DNA of 64,000 nucleotides. It comes from Streptomyces sp. f51. GTDB lineage: Bacteria > Actinomycetota > Actinomycetes > Streptomycetales > Streptomycetaceae. Made by a program: the position numbers and the translations under genes. How positions within the stretch are numbered: the stretch's first letter is position 1; every line of letters begins with the position of its first letter. Below the pieces are notes generated by a model. It saw only the letters and a list, made by a program, of their open reading frames with translations, was not told the DNA's origin and did not search any database. The DNA is taken from assembly GCF_037940415.1 (NCBI RefSeq), contig NZ_CP149798.1:3713001-3777000 (forward strand), read 5' to 3'. Shown here in pieces: positions 51,305 to 59,794 of the stretch.

Positions 51305-53020
51305 TCACGCCTCCCGGCGTACCTCGATCACCCGGAAGCGGTTCGCCACGAACGCCCCGTCGCACAGGGCCGCGTTGGCCGCGGCGTTGCCGCCGGAGCC
51401 GTGGAAGTCCGAGAACGCGGCCGTCTGGTTGACGTACACGCCGCCCGTGAGGTTCAGGGAGAGCTGGGCGCACTCCTCCAGGCAGGCCTCCCGCACCTCG
51501 CGCTCGAACGCCTCGTCGGTGGTGTACGCGCCGACGGTCATCGCACCCTTGTCCCGCGTCGTGCGGCGCAGGAGCTCGACGGCGTCCGCGGCCGAGTCGA
51601 CGGCCACGGCGAAGGAGACCGGACCGAAGCACTCGCTCATGTAGGCGGCCTCGTCGTCCGCGCCCCCGGCGTTCTCCCAGTACTTGCGGGCTCCGTCGAG
51701 CTTCACGATCAGCGGTGAGCGCACGACGGCGCCCGGGAACTCCGGGTTGTCGATCTGCCGTGAGGGCAGGGCCACTTCGCCGAGTCCGGCGGCGGCCTCC
51801 AGGCGGGCCTTCACGTCCGGGTTCACGATGGCGCCGAGCAGCGCGTTCGCGCGGGCGTCGTCGCCGAGGAGTCCGCCGACCGACTTGGCGAGATCGGCGA
51901 CGACCTCGTCGTAGGACTTGTGGCCCTCGTCCGTGGAGACGCCGTCGCGCGGGATGAGCAGGTTCTGCGGGGTGGTGCACATCTGGCCGCTGTAGAGCGA
52001 GAGGGAGAACGCCAGGTTGGACAGCATCCCCTTGTAGTCACCGGTCGACTCGACGATCACCGTGTTGACGCCGGCCTTCTCCGTGTAGACCTGCGCCTGG
52101 CGGGCGTTGGCCTCCAGCCAGTCGCCGAAGGCGGTGGAGCCGGTGTAGTCGATGATGCGGATCTCGGGGTGGGTGGCCAGCGTCTTCGCGATCCCCTCGC
52201 CGGGACGCTCGGCGGCGAGTGCCACCAGGTTGGGGTCGAAGCCCGCCTCGGCGAGCACATCGCGCGCGACCTGCACCGTGAGCGCGAGCGGGAGCACCGC
52301 GCGCGGGTGGGGCTTCACCAGGACCGCGTTGCCCGTGGCCAGGGAGGCGAACAGGCCCGGATAGCCGTTCCACGTCGGGAAGGTGTTGCAGCCGATCATC
52401 AGCGCGATGCCGCGCGGGACGGGCGTGAACTGCTTGGTGAGCGCGAGCGGGTCCCGCTTGCCCTGGGGCTTGCTCCACTCCGCGGTGCCGGGGGTGCGGA
52501 CCTGCTCCGCGTACGCGTAGGCCACCGCCTCCAGGCCGCGGTCCTGCGCGTGCGGGCCGCCCGCCTGGAACGCCATCATGAAGGCCTGGCCGCTGGTGTG
52601 CATGACCGCGTGCGCGAACTCGTGGGTGCGGTCGCTGATCCGCTTGAGGATCTCCAGACAGACCACGGCCCGGACCTCGGCGCCCGCGTCGCGCCAGGCG
52701 CGCTGCCCCGCGCGCATGGCGGGCAGGAGGGTGTCGATGTCCGCGTGCGGGTACGTGACGCCCAGCTCGATGCCGTACGGCGACACCTCGCCGCCGACCC
52801 AGTCGTCCGTGCCGGGCTGGCCCAGGTCGAGGCGGGTGCCCAGGAGGGCGTCGAAGGCGGCCTTGCCCTCGGCCATGCCCAGGCTGCCGTGCTCGCCGTA
52901 CGCCTTGGGGTGCTCGGGATGCGGGGACCAGTACGCGCGCGTGCGGATCGCTTCCAGCGCCTGATCGAGGGTGGGCCGGTGCTGGGCGATCAACTGGTGC
53001 GCGGTGGATTCGGCGGCCAT
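51305..53020 (-). CDS. paaN: Phenylacetic acid degradation protein PaaN (aldehyde dehydrogenase family)
   Basis: A 571-residue protein from ATG 53020, about 10 bases after GAGGAG. It has aldehyde-dehydrogenase folds: NTFPTWNGYPGLFASLATGNAVLVKPHPRAVLPL (cofactor), IIDYTGSTAFGDWLEANA and SLYSGQMCTTPQNLLIPRDG with the catalytic Cys. PaaN acts where proteobacteria use the fused PaaZ, oxidising the ring-opened semialdehyde; no MaoC hydratase domain is fused here, so hydrolysis needs another gene. It is divergent from paaH, sharing a PaaR-type operator. Confidence 0.93.
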   Translation of the reverse strand: MAAESTAHQLIAQHRPTLDQALEAIRTRAYWSPHPEHPKAYGEHGSLGMAEGKAAFDALLGTRLDLGQPGTDDWVGGEVSPYGIELGVTYPHADIDTLLPAMRAGQRAWRDAGAEVRAVVCLEILKRISDRTHEFAHAVMHTSGQAFMMAFQAGGPHAQDRGLEAVAYAYAEQVRTPGTAEWSKPQGKRDPLALTKQFTPVPRGIALMIGCNTFPTWNGYPGLFASLATGNAVLVKPHPRAVLPLALTVQVARDVLAEAGFDPNLVALAAERPGEGIAKTLATHPEIRIIDYTGSTAFGDWLEANARQAQVYTEKAGVNTVIVESTGDYKGMLSNLAFSLSLYSGQMCTTPQNLLIPRDGVSTDEGHKSYDEVVADLAKSVGGLLGDDARANALLGAIVNPDVKARLEAAAGLGEVALPSRQIDNPEFPGAVVRSPLIVKLDGARKYWENAGGADDEAAYMSECFGPVSFAVAVDSAADAVELLRRTTRDKGAMTVGAYTTDEAFEREVREACLEECAQLSLNLTGGVYVNQTAAFSDFHGSGGNAAANAALCDGAFVANRFRVIEVRREA

Positions 53021-53098
53021 CAAGGACCAACTCCTCGTCTCAAGAGCTCCTCGTCGAGCTCGCGAGCTGGGCAGGAATGGACAGTCAGAGTTAGAGTA

Positions 53099-53112
53099 AC
53101 CGAACGATCGGT
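53099..53112. promoter_or_regulatory. PaaR-type operator between paaN and paaH
   Basis: ACCGAACGATCGGT fits ACCG-NN-CG-NN-CGGT and equals the paaA-site reverse complement. It lies 56 bases before paaH and 78 before paaN, so one site can control both divergent genes. Confidence 0.82.
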
Positions 53113-53168
53113 CGGGACAAGGGGGTCCGCCGCATCTGTGGAAAACGGCGTGCGGGAGGATCGCGCAC

Positions 53169-54683
53169 ATGACAGCACTCGACCTCAGTAGCCCCGTGGC
53201 AGTCGTCGGCACCGGCACCATGGGCCAGGGCATAGCCCAGGTCGCGCTGGTGGCGGGCCACCCCGTGCGGCTCCACGACGCCGCTCCCGGGCGTGCCGCG
53301 GCGGCGGCCGAAGCGATCGGCGCCCGGCTCGACCGGCTCGTCGCGAAGGACCGGCTCACCGGCGCCGAACGGGATGCCGCGCGGGCCCGGCTCCAGCCCG
53401 CCGAGCGTCTCACCGACCTCGCGGACTGCGCGCTCGTCGTCGAGGCGGTGCTCGAAGAACTCGACGTCAAGCAAAAGCTGTTCGGCGACCTCGAGGACAT
53501 CGTCGGGGACGACTGCCTGCTGGCCACCAACACCTCCTCGCTGTCCGTCACGGCCATCGGCGGCGCGCTGCGCAACCCGGGCCGGCTCGTCGGACTGCAC
53601 TTCTTCAACCCGGCCCCGCTGCTGCCCCTGGTGGAGGTCGTCTCCGGGTTCGCGACCGACGTCACCTCGGCCACGCGCGCGTACGAGACGGCCCGCGCCT
53701 GGGGCAAGACACCCGTCGCCTGCGCGGACACCCCGGGGTTCATCGTCAACCGCATCGCCCGGCCCTTCTACGCCGAGGCGTTCGCGGTCCACGAGTCCCA
53801 GGCCGCCGACCCCGCCACCATCGACGCGGTCCTGCGCGAGTCCGGCGGTTTCCGGATGGGCGCCTTCGAACTCACCGACCTGATCGGCCAGGACGTCAAC
53901 GAGTCCGTCACGCACTCCGTGTGGCGGTCCTTCTTCCAGGACGTGCGCTTCGTCCCCTCGCTCGCCCAGCGGCGGCTCGTCGAGTCGGGCCGGCTCGGCC
54001 GCAAGACGGGACACGGCTGGTACGACTACGGGGACGGTGCCGAGGTCTCCGAGCCGCACACCGCGGAGAAGGCCCAGCCGCCCGCCTACGTCGTCGCGGA
54101 AGGCGACCTGGGCCCCGCCGCCGATGTCCTCGCCCTGATCCGCGAGGCCGGAATCCAGGTCCGTGAGGACGAGGAGGACCACGGCACGCGTCTGGTGCTG
54201 CCGAGCGGCGGCCAGCTGGTCCTCGCCGACGGCCAGACCTCGGTCGAGTTCCGTGACGTCGTCTACTTCGACCTCGCGCTCGACTACAGGAAGGCCACCC
54301 GGATCGCCCTGTCGGCGTCCCAGGACACCGCTCCGCAGACCCTCTCCGAGGCCATCGGCCTCTTCCAGGCGCTGGGCAAGGACGTCAGCGTGATCGGGGA
54401 CTGCCCCGGCATGATCGTCGCCCGCACGGTGGCCCGGATCGTCGACCTCGCGTACGACGCGGTCGCCAAGGGCGTGGCCACCGAGGAGGACATCGACACC
54501 GCGATGCGCCTCGGCGTCAACTACCCGCTCGGCCCCTTCGAGTGGAGCCGCAGGCTCGGCGCGAGCTGGTCGTACGACGTCCTGGACGAACTGCACGTGC
54601 GCGACCCCTCCGGTCGCTACGCACCCTCGCTGGCCCTCTACCGCGACGCGTACGCCACCGAGAAGCGTGAGGGTGCCCAGTGA
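53169..54683 (+). CDS. paaH: 3-hydroxyacyl-CoA dehydrogenase PaaH
   Basis: Oxidises 3-hydroxyadipyl-CoA to 3-oxoadipyl-CoA late in phenylacetate breakdown. It has 504 residues with GGGAGGA before the ATG. The N-terminal NAD motif is VAVVGTGTMGQGIAQVALVAGH. The catalytic His-Glu pair lies in GLHFFNPAPLLPLVEVV. Two 3HCDH C-terminal domains in tandem (FIVNRIARPFYAEA and MIVARTVARIVDLAYDAV) are typical of PaaH. Its stop overlaps paaR by 4 bases. Confidence 0.95.
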   Translation: MTALDLSSPVAVVGTGTMGQGIAQVALVAGHPVRLHDAAPGRAAAAAEAIGARLDRLVAKDRLTGAERDAARARLQPAERLTDLADCALVVEAVLEELDVKQKLFGDLEDIVGDDCLLATNTSSLSVTAIGGALRNPGRLVGLHFFNPAPLLPLVEVVSGFATDVTSATRAYETARAWGKTPVACADTPGFIVNRIARPFYAEAFAVHESQAADPATIDAVLRESGGFRMGAFELTDLIGQDVNESVTHSVWRSFFQDVRFVPSLAQRRLVESGRLGRKTGHGWYDYGDGAEVSEPHTAEKAQPPAYVVAEGDLGPAADVLALIREAGIQVREDEEDHGTRLVLPSGGQLVLADGQTSVEFRDVVYFDLALDYRKATRIALSASQDTAPQTLSEAIGLFQALGKDVSVIGDCPGMIVARTVARIVDLAYDAVAKGVATEEDIDTAMRLGVNYPLGPFEWSRRLGASWSYDVLDELHVRDPSGRYAPSLALYRDAYATEKREGAQ

Positions 54684-55270
54684 CCACCGCCAAGCGGGAC
54701 ACGTACACCCCCGAGACGCTGCTCTCCGTCGCCGTCCAGGTCTTCAACGAACGCGGCTACGACGGCACTTCCATGGAGCACCTCTCCAAGGCGGCCGGCA
54801 TCTCCAAGTCGTCGATCTACCACCATGTCGCGGGCAAGGAGGAGTTGCTGCGGCGCGCGGTGAGCCGGGCGCTGGACGGGCTCTTCGAGATCCTCGACGA
54901 GGAGCACGCGCGCGTGGGACGTGCCGTGGAGCGCCTGGAGTACGTGGTGCGGCGCATGGTGGAGGTGCTCACGTCCGAGCTGCCCTACGTGACGCTGCTC
55001 CTGCGGGTGCGCGGCAACACGGACACCGAGCGGTGGGCCCTGGAGCGGCGCCGGGACTTCGACCACAGGGTCGCCGAGCTGCTCAAGGCCGCGGCCGCCG
55101 ACGGGGACGTACGCGGTGACGTGGAGGTCAGGCTCGCGACCCGGCTGGTCTTCGGAATGATCAACTCGCTCGTGGAGTGGTACCGCCCCGACGCGCGGGG
55201 CATGGGCGCGCGTGAGGTGGCCGACGCCGTGGTGGTGCTGGTCTTCGGGGGGCTCCGCCGGGAGGCGTGA
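54680..55270 (+). CDS. paaR: TetR-family regulator, probable PaaR
   Basis: A 196-residue repressor-type protein with GTG overlapping the paaH stop (GTGA). The TetR helix-turn-helix is at residues 10-55 (LLSVAVQVFNERGYDGTSMEHLSKAAGISKSSIYHHVAGKEELL). The C-terminal part should bind phenylacetyl-CoA or a similar CoA ester. Three nearby palindromes fitting the PaaR pattern (48036, 53099, 55913) and its place in the paaH operon argue it controls paaABCDE, paaN and its own operon. Confidence 0.9.
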   Translation: MTTAKRDTYTPETLLSVAVQVFNERGYDGTSMEHLSKAAGISKSSIYHHVAGKEELLRRAVSRALDGLFEILDEEHARVGRAVERLEYVVRRMVEVLTSELPYVTLLLRVRGNTDTERWALERRRDFDHRVAELLKAAAADGDVRGDVEVRLATRLVFGMINSLVEWYRPDARGMGAREVADAVVVLVFGGLRREA

Positions 55271-55310
55271 GGCCGGCCGTCGCACGGCGGGCCGGGTGGG
55301 AGCGGTCGTG

Positions 55311-55811
55311 TCAGCCCTCCGGTTCCAGGTCCTCCTCCTCGAAGACCAGCAGCGTCCTGCTGCTGAGTACCTCGGGGATGGCCTGGAGCCGGGTGAGCAC
55401 CAGTTCGCGCAGGGCCCGGTTGTCCGGCGTGTGCACCAGGAGAAGGACGTCGAAGTCGCCGCCCACCAGGGCGATGTGCGAGGCCCCTGGAAGGACTCTC
55501 AGCCGCTCCCGCACCGTGCGCCAGGAGTTCTGCACGATCTTGAGGGTGATGTAGGCCGAGGTGCCCTGCCCCGCGCGTTCGTGGTCGACGCGCGCCCCGA
55601 AGCCGCGGATCACCCCGTCGTCGATGAGGCGGTTGATCCGCGCGTACGCGTTGGCCCGCGAGACATGGACCCGCTCGGCCACGGAACGTATGGAGGCACG
55701 GCCGTCCGCCTGGAGCATGTGCAGGATGTCCTGGTCGATCGCGTCGAGCGGACGGGCGGGCGGCACGGAGGGTCCGGCCTCCGGCGGCTCGGCCATTTGT
55801 TCAGGTGCCAT
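55311..55811 (-). CDS. bkdR: Lrp/AsnC-family regulator, probable BkdR
   Basis: From ATG 55811 (MAPEQMAEPPEAG) the protein has 166 residues. The AsnC helix-turn-helix (LDAIDQDILHMLQADGRASIRSVAERVHVSRANAYARINRL) is at about 22-70, and an effector-binding RAM domain follows. It is divergent from the branched-chain dehydrogenase operon, as BkdR is in Streptomyces. A DnaA box and a degenerate PaaR-type palindrome lie in the shared promoter region. Confidence 0.9.
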   Translation of the reverse strand: MAPEQMAEPPEAGPSVPPARPLDAIDQDILHMLQADGRASIRSVAERVHVSRANAYARINRLIDDGVIRGFGARVDHERAGQGTSAYITLKIVQNSWRTVRERLRVLPGASHIALVGGDFDVLLLVHTPDNRALRELVLTRLQAIPEVLSSRTLLVFEEEDLEPEG

Positions 55812-55869
55812 GTCCCCCCGCCTCCCTACCATGGACGTACTGCGTCCATCTCAGGCTGTGCGGAACCGT

Positions 55870-55878
55870 TTGTCCACA
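55870..55878 (+). other. Perfect DnaA box between bkdR and bkdA
   Basis: TTGTCCACA lies in the 174-base divergent promoter region, 35 bases from the degenerate PaaR-type palindrome. Confidence 0.6.
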
Positions 55879-55912
55879 GCCTGGCGGCGCCTGTAGCCAA
55901 AATGTGCCGACG

Positions 55913-55926
55913 ACCGAACAATCGGT
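55913..55926. promoter_or_regulatory. Degenerate PaaR-type palindrome upstream of bkdA
   Basis: ACCGAACAATCGGT differs from the paaN/paaH site ACCGAACGATCGGT by one base, in the central CG. It lies 59 bases before the bkdA start. It may extend PaaR control to this operon. Confidence 0.6.
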
Positions 55927-55985
55927 AGGTGAGGCGCGTCACACCCGTGACGCGTCCGAAGCCGCTCCCACGAGGAGGTGCCGTC

Positions 55986-57155
55986 ATGACGGTCATGGAG
56001 CAGCGAGGGGCCTACCGGCCCACGCCGCCGCCCGCCTGGCAGCCCCGCACCGACCCCGCGCCGCTGCTGCCCGACGCGCTGCCCCACCGCGTCCTCGGCA
56101 CCGACGCGGCCGCCGAGGCCGACCCGGACCTGCTGCGCCGGCTGCACAAGGAGCTGGTGCGCGGCCGCAGGTACAACGTCCAGGCCACCGCTCTCACCAA
56201 GCAGGGCCGTCTCGCGGTGTACCCGTCCAGCACCGGGCAGGAGGCCTGCGAGGTCGCCGCCGCGCTCGTGCTGGAGGAGCGCGACTGGCTCTTCCCGAGC
56301 TACCGCGACACCCTCGCCGCCGTGGCCCGCGGCCTCGACCCCGTCCAGGCCCTCACGCTCCTGCGCGGCGACTGGCACACCGGCTACGACCCGCGCGAGC
56401 ACCGCGTCGCGCCGCTGAGCACCCCGCTCGCGACCCAGCTCCCGCACGCCGTGGGCCTCGCGCACGCCGCCCGCCTCAAGGGCGACGACGTGGTCGCGCT
56501 CGCCCTGGTCGGCGACGGCGGCACCAGCGAGGGCGACTTCCACGAGGCGCTGAACTTCGCCGCCGTGTGGCAGGCCCCCGTCGTCTTCCTCGTGCAGAAC
56601 AACGGCTTCGCCATCTCCGTGCCGCTCGCCAAGCAGACCGCCGCCCCGTCGCTGGCCCACAAGGCCGTCGGCTACGGGATGCCGGGCCGCCTGGTCGACG
56701 GCAACGACGCGGTGGCCGTGCACCAGGTCCTGAGCGAGGCCATCGCCCACGCGCGCGCGGGCGGCGGTCCCACCCTCGTCGAGGCCGTGACGTACCGCAT
56801 CGACGCCCACACCAACGCCGACGACGCCACCCGCTACCGCGTCGACGCCGAGGTCGAGGCCTGGCGCGCGCACGACCCCGTCGCCCTGGTGGAGCGCGAG
56901 CTGACCGAGCGCGGACTCCTCGACGAGGCGGCTCTCCAGGCGGTGCGTGACGACGCCGAGGCGATGGCCGCGGACCTGCGGGAGCGCATGAACCAGGACC
57001 CGGTGCTCGACCCCATGGACCTGTTCGCCCATGTGTATGCCCACCCCACTCCTCAGCTGCTTGAGCAGGAGAGCCTGTTGAGAGCGGAGCTGGACGCCGA
57101 GGCGGACGGCACGCTCGGAGCGGGCCCGCACGGCCCGGAAGGAGCCGGGCGATGA
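55986..57155 (+). CDS. bkdA: Branched-chain 2-oxoacid dehydrogenase E1 alpha subunit
   Basis: Thiamine-diphosphate subunit that decarboxylates 2-oxo acids from Val, Leu and Ile. The ATG at 55986, 7 bases after GAGGAGG, gives 389 residues. ThDP/Mg motif GDGGTSEGDFHEALNFAAVWQAPVVFLVQNN is present. RIDAHTNADDATRYR is the E1-alpha phosphorylation-loop region. In Streptomyces these complexes supply starters for branched fatty acids and polyketides. It overlaps bkdB by 4 bases. A pyruvate dehydrogenase assignment is less likely given the Lrp neighbour. Confidence 0.92.
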   Translation: MTVMEQRGAYRPTPPPAWQPRTDPAPLLPDALPHRVLGTDAAAEADPDLLRRLHKELVRGRRYNVQATALTKQGRLAVYPSSTGQEACEVAAALVLEERDWLFPSYRDTLAAVARGLDPVQALTLLRGDWHTGYDPREHRVAPLSTPLATQLPHAVGLAHAARLKGDDVVALALVGDGGTSEGDFHEALNFAAVWQAPVVFLVQNNGFAISVPLAKQTAAPSLAHKAVGYGMPGRLVDGNDAVAVHQVLSEAIAHARAGGGPTLVEAVTYRIDAHTNADDATRYRVDAEVEAWRAHDPVALVERELTERGLLDEAALQAVRDDAEAMAADLRERMNQDPVLDPMDLFAHVYAHPTPQLLEQESLLRAELDAEADGTLGAGPHGPEGAGR

Positions 57156-58156
57156 CCACGGTTGCCCTCAAACCGGCCACCATGGCGCAGGCGCTCGGGC
57201 GCGCCCTGCGCGACGCCATGGCCGCCGACCCGTCCGTCCATGTCATGGGCGAGGACGTCGGCACGCTCGGCGGTGTCTTCCGGGTCACCGACGGGCTCGC
57301 CAAGGAGTTCGGCGACGACCGCTGCACGGACACCCCCCTCGCCGAGGCGGGCATTCTCGGCGCGGCGGTCGGCATGGCCATGTACGGCCTGCGGCCGGTC
57401 GTCGAGATGCAGTTCGACGCGTTCGCCTACCCGGCGTTCGAACAGCTCATCTCGCACGTGGCGAAGATGCGCAACCGCACGCGGGGTGCCATGCCCCTGC
57501 CCATCACGATCCGCGTCCCGTACGGCGGCGGCATCGGGGGCGTCGAGCACCACAGCGACTCCTCCGAGGCGTACTACATGGCGACCCCGGGCCTGCATGT
57601 CGTCATGCCCGCGACCGTCTCCGACGCGTACGGACTGCTGCGCGAGGCCATCGCCTCGGACGACCCGGTGGTCTTCCTGGAGCCCAAGAGGCTGTACTGG
57701 TCGAAGGATTCCTGGAACCCGGACGAGCCGCCGGCCGTTGAGCCGATAGGCCGCGCCGTGGTGCGGCGCCCCGGCCGGAGCGCCACCCTGATCACGTACG
57801 GGCCGTCCGTGCCCGTCTGCCTCGAAGCCGCCGAGGCGGCGCGGGCCGAGGGCTGGGACCTCGAAGTCGTCGACCTGCGCTCCCTGGTGCCGTTCGACGA
57901 CGAGACGGTCGCGGCCTCCGTGCGGCGGACCGGACGAGCGGTCGTCGTGCACGAGTCGGGCGGGTTCGGAGGACCGGGCGGGGAGATCGCGGCCCGCGTC
58001 ACGGAGCGCTGCTTCCACCACCTGGAGGCGCCGGTGCTGCGCGTCGCCGGGTTCGACATCCCGTATCCGCCCCCGATGCTGGAGCGGCACCACCTGCCCG
58101 GCGTCGACCGGATCCTGGACGCCGTGGGGCGTCTGCAATGGGAGGCGCAGAGCTGA
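57152..58156 (+). CDS. bkdB: Branched-chain 2-oxoacid dehydrogenase E1 beta subunit
   Basis: A 334-residue partner of E1 alpha. Transketolase-type motifs: VHVMGEDVGTLGGVFRVTDGL, DTPLAEAGILGAAVGMA, and the C-terminal VVDLRSLVPFDDETVAASVRRTGRAVVVHE. Its stop overlaps the bkdC start (TGATG), as expected for stoichiometric subunits. Confidence 0.94.
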   Translation: MTTVALKPATMAQALGRALRDAMAADPSVHVMGEDVGTLGGVFRVTDGLAKEFGDDRCTDTPLAEAGILGAAVGMAMYGLRPVVEMQFDAFAYPAFEQLISHVAKMRNRTRGAMPLPITIRVPYGGGIGGVEHHSDSSEAYYMATPGLHVVMPATVSDAYGLLREAIASDDPVVFLEPKRLYWSKDSWNPDEPPAVEPIGRAVVRRPGRSATLITYGPSVPVCLEAAEAARAEGWDLEVVDLRSLVPFDDETVAASVRRTGRAVVVHESGGFGGPGGEIAARVTERCFHHLEAPVLRVAGFDIPYPPPMLERHHLPGVDRILDAVGRLQWEAQS

Positions 58157-59715
58157 TGGCACAGGTGCTGGAGTTCAAGCTCCCCGACCTCGGGGAGGGG
58201 CTCACCGAGGCGGAGATCGTCCGCTGGCTGGTGGAGGTCGGTGACGTCGTCGCCGTCGACCAGCTCGTCGTCGAGGTCGAGACGGCCAAGGCGATGGTCG
58301 AGGTCCCCTGCCCGTACGGCGGTGTGGTCACCGCGCGCTTCGGCGAGGAGGGCACGGAGATGCCCGTCGGGGCACCGCTGCTGACCGTCGCCGTGGGCAG
58401 CCCGGCCGAGGACGCCGGGAGCGGGACCGGTCCCGGCGAGGACGAGCGGAGCGGCGAGGGCTCCGGGAACGTGCTGGTGGGCTACGGCACGGGCGCGCCC
58501 CCGGCGCGTCGCCGCAGGGTTCGCCCCGCGGGCGGGGCCGTCGCCGGAGGACCGGCCGGTGCGCCGGCCCGTGCCGGCACGAGCACCTCGCCCACCAGGC
58601 CCGAACCGGCCCGCCGCGAGCCGGCCCGCCCCGAACCCGTCGCCGCCGTACCGTCGGCCGCCGCGGGTGCGCCGAGGACCGCCCACCACGGCTTCGCGCC
58701 GTCGCGCGGCGATGGTCCCGTTCCGGTCATCTCGCCCCTCGTGCGACGGCTCGCCCGGGAGAACGGCGTCGACCTCCGCGAACTGAAGGGCTCAGGCCCC
58801 GAAGGACTCATCCTGCGGGCCGACGTGGAGTACGCGCTGCGCGCGGCGGCGACCGGCCGGCTGCGGTCGTCGGCCACCGCCGAGCCGCACCACGCCACGG
58901 CGGCCGGATCCGGCGCGCCCGTCGCGGAGCCCTCGTACGACGCCGTGTCCGATCGGATGACCTCGTACACGGACATCGCGTCGGTGGTGCCCGGAGCGTC
59001 GGGTGTCTCCCGGGGCGCGACCCCGCAGGGCGTCCGTGTTCCCCTCAAGGGGGTCCGCGGCGCCGTCGCCGACAAGCTCTCCCGCAGCCGCCGCGAGATC
59101 CCCGACGCGACCTGCTGGGTGGACGCCGACGCCACGGAGCTCATGCGGGCACGCGGGGCGATGAACGCGGCCGGCGGCCCGAAGATCTCGCTGCTGGCGC
59201 TGCTGGCCCGGATCTGCACCGCGGCCCTGGCCCGCTTCCCCGAGCTCAACTCGACGGTCGACCTGGAAGCCCGCGAGATCGTCAGGCTCGACCAGGTGCA
59301 TCTGGGCTTCGCGGCCCAGACCGAGCGGGGGCTCGTGGTCCCCGTCGTGCGGGACGCGCACACACGGGATGCAGAAGCGCTGAGCGCGGAGTTCGGCCAG
59401 CTGACCGAGGCGGCCCGGACCGGGACCCTGACGCCCGCGGACCTCACGGGCGGCACCTTCACGCTGAACAACTACGGCGTGTTCGGTGTCGACGGCTCCA
59501 CGCCGATCATCAACCACCCCGAGGCGGCCATGCTGGGCGTCGGCCGCATCATCCCCAAGCCCTGGGTCCACGAGGGCGAGTTGGCGGTGCGTCAGATCGT
59601 CCAGCTCTCGCTCTCCTTCGACCACCGGGTCTGCGACGGCGGTACGGCGGGCGGTTTCCTGAGGTACGTGGCGGACTGCGTGGAACAGCCGGCGGTGCTG
59701 CTGCGCACGCTGTAG
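58156..59715 (+). CDS. bkdC: Branched-chain 2-oxoacid dehydrogenase E2, lipoamide acyltransferase
   Basis: Core of the complex, 519 residues from ATG 58156. The lipoyl domain is at 1-80, with Lys45 in ETAKAMVEVP. A Pro/Ala-rich linker follows, then the E3-binding domain (PVISPLVRRLARENGVDLRELKGSG, about 190-230), a second linker and the catalytic domain with SFDHRVCDGG (His490, Asp494). No E3 (lipoamide dehydrogenase) gene is linked; it must be shared from elsewhere. Confidence 0.94.
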   Translation: MAQVLEFKLPDLGEGLTEAEIVRWLVEVGDVVAVDQLVVEVETAKAMVEVPCPYGGVVTARFGEEGTEMPVGAPLLTVAVGSPAEDAGSGTGPGEDERSGEGSGNVLVGYGTGAPPARRRRVRPAGGAVAGGPAGAPARAGTSTSPTRPEPARREPARPEPVAAVPSAAAGAPRTAHHGFAPSRGDGPVPVISPLVRRLARENGVDLRELKGSGPEGLILRADVEYALRAAATGRLRSSATAEPHHATAAGSGAPVAEPSYDAVSDRMTSYTDIASVVPGASGVSRGATPQGVRVPLKGVRGAVADKLSRSRREIPDATCWVDADATELMRARGAMNAAGGPKISLLALLARICTAALARFPELNSTVDLEAREIVRLDQVHLGFAAQTERGLVVPVVRDAHTRDAEALSAEFGQLTEAARTGTLTPADLTGGTFTLNNYGVFGVDGSTPIINHPEAAMLGVGRIIPKPWVHEGELAVRQIVQLSLSFDHRVCDGGTAGGFLRYVADCVEQPAVLLRTL

Positions 59716-59794
59716 GACGTGGGGTCCGGTCGCACCGGCACCCGTGCCGTGCCCCGAGGGTGGCGCCGATTCCCCGGACGCCCATACTCGGGGC

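Noticed and set aside
53135-53143. DnaA box upstream of paaH (TGTGGAAAA)
   Set aside because: One difference from the inverted consensus at a key position; kept out of the list of perfect boxes.
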